Assembly: GCA_963977005.1 (NCBI GenBank)
Contig: CAXBMQ010000010.1
Location: forward strand, 62,001-126,000
DNA from: CAXBCP01 sp963977005
GTDB lineage: Bacteria; Pseudomonadota; Alphaproteobacteria; MPNO01; UBA830
DNA length: 64,000 bases
Direction of reading: 5' to 3'
The notes below the pieces were generated by a model. It worked only from the letters and a program-made list of their open reading frames with translations. It was not told the origin of the DNA and made no database searches. The position numbers were made by a program, and so were the translations under genes. This document shows positions 60,259 through 64,000 of this stretch, in pieces. Each line of letters starts with the position of its first letter. The stretch's first letter is position 1.

Positions 60259-61488
60259 CTACTCCTCGACCTTCTCGATCGGCCGGCGGCCGACGACCGA
60301 CAGTCCAAACCCTTCGATCCCCTTGATCGCCCGCGCGCGGTTGGTCAGCAACACCATCTCCTTGACGCCGAGATCCGACAGAATCTGCGCCCCAACGCCG
60401 AAATCGCGCAGCGCCGGCGGCGCCGTCTCGCGCCCTTCATCGGACGTCACTGCCACTTCCGACGATGCCGCGACCGGATCCGTCGGCATACGGTGCCGCG
60501 CACGAACCTGGTTCGACAGTTTCTCGGCCCACGGCTCACGAATGATGACCACGACGCCCCGTCCCTCGGCCCCGATGGCCTGCAGCGCCCCTTCGAGTTC
60601 GGATTCGCGGCTGTTCGTCGTGTCGTGGATCATATCGTCGAGAATATTTACCGCGTGCATGCGCACCAGCACCGGTTCGTCGCCGGAAATATCCCCTTTG
60701 ACGAGGGCGAGATGCTCCGCGTCGGACACACGGTTCCGGTAAACGATGAGCTTGAAGTCGCCACCGCGTTTGCGCTCGATCCGGGTTGTCATCGATCGCT
60801 CGACGATTGAATCGTTCCGCAGGCGATAGGCGATCAGATCGGCAATCGTTGCGACCTTCAAACCATGGAACTGGGCGAATTTCACGAGATCGGGCAGCCG
60901 CGCCATCGAGCCGTCTTCGTTCATGATTTCGCAGATCACACCGGACGGGTTCAGACCTGCCAGACGCGCAAGATCGACCGCCGCTTCGGTATGTCCGGTC
61001 CGCACCAGTGTGCCGCCGTCCTGGGCGCGGAGCGGAAAAATGTGACCGGGCGTGACGATTTCATCGCGGCCATGTGCCGGGTCGATCGCCACGGCAACGG
61101 TGCGGGCGCGGTCCGACGCCGAAATGCCGGTGGTCACGCCTTCGCGCGCCTCGATCGACGTTGTGAAAGCGGTCTCGAACTGGGAACGGTTATCGCTCGA
61201 CATCAGTGACAGGCCAAGCTGATCGACACGTTCGCCGGTCATGGCCAGGCAGATCAGGCCGCGGCCGTACTTGGCCATGAAGTTGATCGCATCCGGGGTC
61301 GCCATCTGGCCCGCGACGATAAGGTCGCCTTCGTTCTCCCGGTCTTCGTCATCGACGACTACGACCATTTTACCATTCCGGATATCTTCGATGACATCTG
61401 AAATCGGCGACAGGAATTCCGAGAGATCTTCCTGGGCGGCTTCCGCAACCGCCTCCTTGCTCACGACCGTAAACTTGTTATCAGCCAC
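60259..61488 (-). CDS. ribBA: RibBA: dihydroxybutanone phosphate synthase with a degenerate cyclohydrolase II domain
   Basis: GTG 61488 gives 409 residues. The N-terminal RibB domain (about 30-235) is intact: VVVDDEDRENEGDLIVAG, RTGHTEAAVDLARLAG and SGVICEIMNEDG hold the metal and substrate residues that turn ribulose-5-phosphate into dihydroxybutanone phosphate. In the C-terminal RibA-like domain the zinc-binding C-x2-G-D...R-C-D-C stretch of GTP cyclohydrolase II is missing (the region reads HAVNILDDMIHDTTNSRESELEGAL), so it should not hydrolyse GTP. Alphaproteobacteria often carry such RibBX proteins with ribA elsewhere. The gene lies 4 bp after ribE. Confidence 0.93.
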   Translation of the reverse strand: MADNKFTVVSKEAVAEAAQEDLSEFLSPISDVIEDIRNGKMVVVVDDEDRENEGDLIVAGQMATPDAINFMAKYGRGLICLAMTGERVDQLGLSLMSSDNRSQFETAFTTSIEAREGVTTGISASDRARTVAVAIDPAHGRDEIVTPGHIFPLRAQDGGTLVRTGHTEAAVDLARLAGLNPSGVICEIMNEDGSMARLPDLVKFAQFHGLKVATIADLIAYRLRNDSIVERSMTTRIERKRGGDFKLIVYRNRVSDAEHLALVKGDISGDEPVLVRMHAVNILDDMIHDTTNSRESELEGALQAIGAEGRGVVVIIREPWAEKLSNQVRARHRMPTDPVAASSEVAVTSDEGRETAPPALRDFGVGAQILSDLGVKEMVLLTNRARAIKGIEGFGLSVVGRRPIEKVEE

Positions 61489-61492
61489 TAAA

Positions 61493-62080
61493 TCAGTCCT
61501 TTCCGAGTATGCGCGCAACGTAGCGCGCTATCGTATCTATTTCCATGTTGATCCTGTCGCCAACCTTGCGGCTGCCGAAGGTCGTTTCTCCCTGTGTATG
61601 GCTGATAATGTTTACGCCGAACCGGTTGCCCTGGACTTCATTCACGGTCAATGAAACGCCATCCAGGGAGACCGACCCTTTCGGCGCGAGATATTTGGCA
61701 AACGCGTCCGGCGCTTCAAAGGTAAACCGCACGCTGTCGCCTTCGGGCTGCATATCGACGATCGTGGCGACGGCGTCGACATGACCCGAGACGATATGGC
61801 CGCCCAGTTCATCGCCGATCCGCATTGCGCGTTCAAGATTGACCGGTGTGCCCACGGTCCAGTCTCCGAGGCCTGTCTTGTCGAGCGTCTCCGCCGAGGC
61901 TTCGACCGCAAACCATCCCGGCCCCTTTTCGATAACGGTCAGGCACGGCCCGGAACAGGCGATGGAAGCGCCGATATCGACGTCATCCATGTCGTATGAT
62001 GTCTCTATTTCGATCCTGGTATCCCCGCGTTTTTCAATAGCCCGGATTTTTCCGAGGTCGGTGACGATGCCTGTGAACAT
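61493..62080 (-). CDS. ribE: Riboflavin synthase, alpha subunit type
   Basis: The 195-residue enzyme has the two lumazine-binding repeats: MFTGIVTDLGKIRAIE at the start of repeat 1 with CSGPCLTVIEKG, and HIVSGHVDAVATI with LDGVSLTVNEV in repeat 2. It dismutates lumazine to riboflavin. Some systems call it ribC. It lies 9 bp after the ribD stop and 4 bp before the ribBA start, an operon. Confidence 0.95.
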   Translation of the reverse strand: MFTGIVTDLGKIRAIEKRGDTRIEIETSYDMDDVDIGASIACSGPCLTVIEKGPGWFAVEASAETLDKTGLGDWTVGTPVNLERAMRIGDELGGHIVSGHVDAVATIVDMQPEGDSVRFTFEAPDAFAKYLAPKGSVSLDGVSLTVNEVQGNRFGVNIISHTQGETTFGSRKVGDRINMEIDTIARYVARILGKD

Positions 62081-62089
62081 GTTTTTCCT

Positions 62090-63226
62090 TCAACGATCGC
62101 GCACGTAAGTTTCGACGATATCTGCACCCGCCGGCCGCGACGATACTTTGACGAAGTTCGCTGCGCCGTCAAGCGCCTCCACGCCAAAGCCGGCAACCGC
62201 GGATACGCCATCGCCGCCGATCACCCTGGATGCCCGGAACCAGACAAGCCGGTCGACCAGATTGGCAGCCAGCAAGCCTGCAATGATACGCCCGCCCCCC
62301 TCGACCATCATCCGTGTAATCCCCAGACCTGCGAGTGCGCGGAGTGCCTCGACAAGATCGATATTGCCGTCAGTGTCGAGCGCGACATCGATCAGTCGGA
62401 CGCCTGCATCCGCGAACGCCTTGCGGCGGGCCGGATCGCCATCCCCCCTGGTCAGGATCCATGTCGGTGTTTCGCCCGCCGTCGCGACGAGGTTGTGCGT
62501 CAGGGGCAACAAAAGGCGGGCATCGACGACAATACGGATCGGCGAAGCCCCCGCGAGCCCCGGCAGGCGGCAGGTGAGGGACGGATCGTCGAGCAGTGCG
62601 GTTCTGGATCCGACGAGGATCGCATCGTTTCGCGCACGTATCCCGTGGCCCAGCGCCCGGGAGACCGCCCCGGTGATCCACTGGCTGTCGCCGGTCGCCG
62701 TGGCGATCCGGCCGTCCAGCGTCGTCGCGACCTTGACCGTTACCAACGGGCGGTCATTCTCGACCCGCATCAGGAAGCCGAGCGCGGCATCCCGCGCATC
62801 GGCCGCACAGACATCCTCTGTGACGTCGATGCCCGCGGCCCGCAGCATTGATATCCCCCCGCCCTGAACGCGCGGGTCAGGATCGCCGGTACCGATAACA
62901 ACACGCCTGATCCCCGCATCGATCAGCGCCTGCGCACAGGGCGGGGTTTCGCCATGATGGGCGCAGGGCTCAAGAGTGACGTAGGCTGTAGCGCCCTTCG
63001 TTGCCGAGCCCGCGCGTCCGATCGCCTCGGTTTCCGCATGCGGCCTGCCCCCCGGCTGGGTCCACCCCCGGCCGGCGATAACCCCGTCCTTGACGATTAC
63101 GCAGCCAACCGACGGGTTCGGCGCGACATTCCCGTGGCCGCGCCGGGCAAGCCCGATCGCGATCCGCATGAAATGCGCGTCATTCAGCAAATGCCTGTCA
63201 TTCAACGTTGTCTTCGTCATCGACAT
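62090..63226 (-). CDS. ribD: Bifunctional riboflavin biosynthesis deaminase/reductase RibD
   Basis: The 378-residue protein has an N-terminal zinc deaminase domain: GGRPHAETEAI and LEPCAHHGETPPCAQALI carry the His-Glu and Cys ligands. The C-terminal reductase domain includes VTVKVATTLDGRIATATGDSQWITG and MVEGGGRIIAGLL. It performs two consecutive steps in ribityl-pyrimidine formation. The first Met at 63226 overlaps nrdR by 29 bases; the internal Met at 63169 would remove the overlap but leave a short N-terminus. Confidence 0.95.
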   Translation of the reverse strand: MSMTKTTLNDRHLLNDAHFMRIAIGLARRGHGNVAPNPSVGCVIVKDGVIAGRGWTQPGGRPHAETEAIGRAGSATKGATAYVTLEPCAHHGETPPCAQALIDAGIRRVVIGTGDPDPRVQGGGISMLRAAGIDVTEDVCAADARDAALGFLMRVENDRPLVTVKVATTLDGRIATATGDSQWITGAVSRALGHGIRARNDAILVGSRTALLDDPSLTCRLPGLAGASPIRIVVDARLLLPLTHNLVATAGETPTWILTRGDGDPARRKAFADAGVRLIDVALDTDGNIDLVEALRALAGLGITRMMVEGGGRIIAGLLAANLVDRLVWFRASRVIGGDGVSAVAGFGVEALDGAANFVKVSSRPAGADIVETYVRDR

Positions 63227-63668
63227 TCATGGTGCCGACAAAGTTCTCGAAATCCTGTGCCTCGCGGAAATTTCGATAGACCGAGGCGTAGCGGATATAG
63301 GCGACCTGATCGAGCTGCGACAGCGCATCCATGACCAGTTCGCCGACCTGGTCGGACGTCACCTCCGTCTGGCCCGAACTTTCGATCCGGCGAATGATCC
63401 CGGTAATCGCCCGCTCTACCCGTTCCGGCTCCACCGTCCGCTTGCGGAGCGCGATACTCATGGACCGCGAGAGCTTGTCGCGATCCAGCGGTTCGCGCCG
63501 GCCACCGGATTTCAACACCGTCAGTTCCCGGAGCTGCACGCGTTCGAATGTTGTGAACCGCGCCCCGCAGGACGTGCATGACCGCCGTCGCCGGATGGCC
63601 GTGTTGTCCTCGGTCGGTCGGGAATCCTTTACCTGCGTGTCGTCGGATCCACAGAATGGGCATTTCAT
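63198..63668 (-). CDS. nrdR: Transcriptional repressor NrdR
   Basis: The 156-residue protein begins with a zinc ribbon (CPFCGSDDTQVKDSR, CTSCGARFTTFE) and has an ATP-cone domain (RELTVLKSGGRREPLDRDKLSRSM). It represses ribonucleotide reductase genes when dATP is high, binding NrdR boxes. It sits between glyA and ribD, the usual place in many proteobacteria. The final acidic tail FVGTMNVDDEDN is a common feature. Confidence 0.95.
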   Translation of the reverse strand: MKCPFCGSDDTQVKDSRPTEDNTAIRRRRSCTSCGARFTTFERVQLRELTVLKSGGRREPLDRDKLSRSMSIALRKRTVEPERVERAITGIIRRIESSGQTEVTSDQVGELVMDALSQLDQVAYIRYASVYRNFREAQDFENFVGTMNVDDEDNVE

Positions 63669-63689
63669 CGAATTATTCTCCCCACCGGA

Positions 63690-64000
63690 TCAGTAACCCG
63701 GATAAATCGGAAAACGGGCGCAAAGCTCGCCGACCCGTTTCCGGACCCCTGCCTCTACGGCCGAATTGTCGTTCGATCCCGATGCCAGGCCGTCCAGCAC
63801 CTCGACGATCATTTCACCGACCTGCTCGAATTCGGCAGCGCCGAACCCGCGCGTCGTTGCCGCGGGCGATCCGAGCCGAACGCCGGACGTAATCGTCGGC
63901 TTTTCAGGGTCGAAAGGAATGCCGTTCTTGTTGCAGGTCATGCCTGCTGCCTCCAGACTCGCCTCGGCGACCTTGCCTGTGAGGCTTTTCGGCCGCAGGT
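63690..64000 (-). CDS. glyA: Serine hydroxymethyltransferase, C-terminal part only
   Basis: The last 102 codons of glyA are present, entering from the right edge and ending at 63690. The peptide NKNGIPFDPEKPTITSGVRLGSPAATTRGFG is the conserved C-terminal segment, with the Arg (in SGVRLG) that binds the serine carboxylate. The enzyme interconverts serine and glycine with tetrahydrofolate. The rest lies outside the window. It precedes nrdR by 21 bp, probably cotranscribed. Confidence 0.95.
   Translation of the reverse strand, partial: LRPKSLTGKVAEASLEAAGMTCNKNGIPFDPEKPTITSGVRLGSPAATTRGFGAAEFEQVGEMIVEVLDGLASGSNDNSAVEAGVRKRVGELCARFPIYPGY

Noticed and set aside
61489..63700. FMN riboswitch controlling the riboflavin genes
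   Set aside because: The genes are packed with gaps of a few bases or overlaps, leaving no room for the conserved RFN element; none was seen before nrdR either.

Overview
The window is high-GC, densely coded bacterial DNA and looks chromosomal and alphaproteobacterial, probably Rhodospirillales-like. The main evidence is the right end: glyA-nrdR-ribD-ribE-ribBA-ribH-nusB-thiL, a K+-insensitive proton-pumping pyrophosphatase (hppA), bamE divergent from a CBP3-type cytochrome bc1 chaperone, and DUF177-rpmF-plsX-fabH-ihfA-merR followed by tRNA-Pro(GGG). No phage, insertion sequence, CRISPR array or rRNA was seen.

Layout. 1-11.5 kb: mixed metabolic and envelope genes (degenerate dienelactone hydrolase/SnoaL fusion, YqjM-type ene-reductase, CorC/HlyC protein, J-domain protein, two PilZ paralogues, a beta-hydroxyacid dehydrogenase, a metallo-beta-lactamase hydrolase, a diheme cytochrome c, an amidohydrolase beside a 4,5-dihydroxyphthalate-decarboxylase-like protein). 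11.8-20 kb: a ppk2 broken by one amber codon, an alpha/beta hydrolase, a giant DUF748/AsmA-like protein, two oxidoreductases and a DUF4126 membrane protein. 20-25 kb: a 2-oxoglutarate/iron oxygenase, a DsbA/FrnE-type protein whose first active-site cysteine codon is UGA with a SECIS-like hairpin behind it, a GMC oxidoreductase, and a secreted sphingomyelinase D-like phospholipase. 25-35 kb: small catabolic enzymes, then a plus-strand operon of a two-subunit CoA-transferase-like enzyme, a substrate-binding-fold decarboxylase homologue, a hotdog thioesterase and three tandem paralogous SDRs. 34.8-41.8 kb: a tightly coupled minus-strand operon (NicX-like ring dioxygenase, alpha/beta hydrolase, acyl-CoA dehydrogenase-like flavoprotein, acyl-CoA synthetase, MFS transporter) divergent from a MarR regulator with a perfect palindrome between them. 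42-49 kb: a PEP-CTERM-like choice-of-anchor protein, an MlaF-like ATPase, a PAS protein, a TRAP transporter and an MFS transporter. 49-64 kb: the housekeeping block.

How it fits together. The 28-42 kb section reads as degradation of an unidentified, probably aromatic or heteroaromatic acid: transport, CoA activation, flavin oxidation, ring opening by the NicX homologue, hydrolysis, several dehydrogenations and CoA removal, under MarR control. The right end supplies riboflavin and thiamine cofactors, lipid synthesis and outer-membrane assembly.

Most notable: (1) the probable selenoprotein at 21393-22013; (2) the sphingomyelinase D-like protein at 23758-25101 with an unrecognised N-terminal domain; (3) the NicX/MarR catabolic operon; (4) the single-codon ppk2 lesion.
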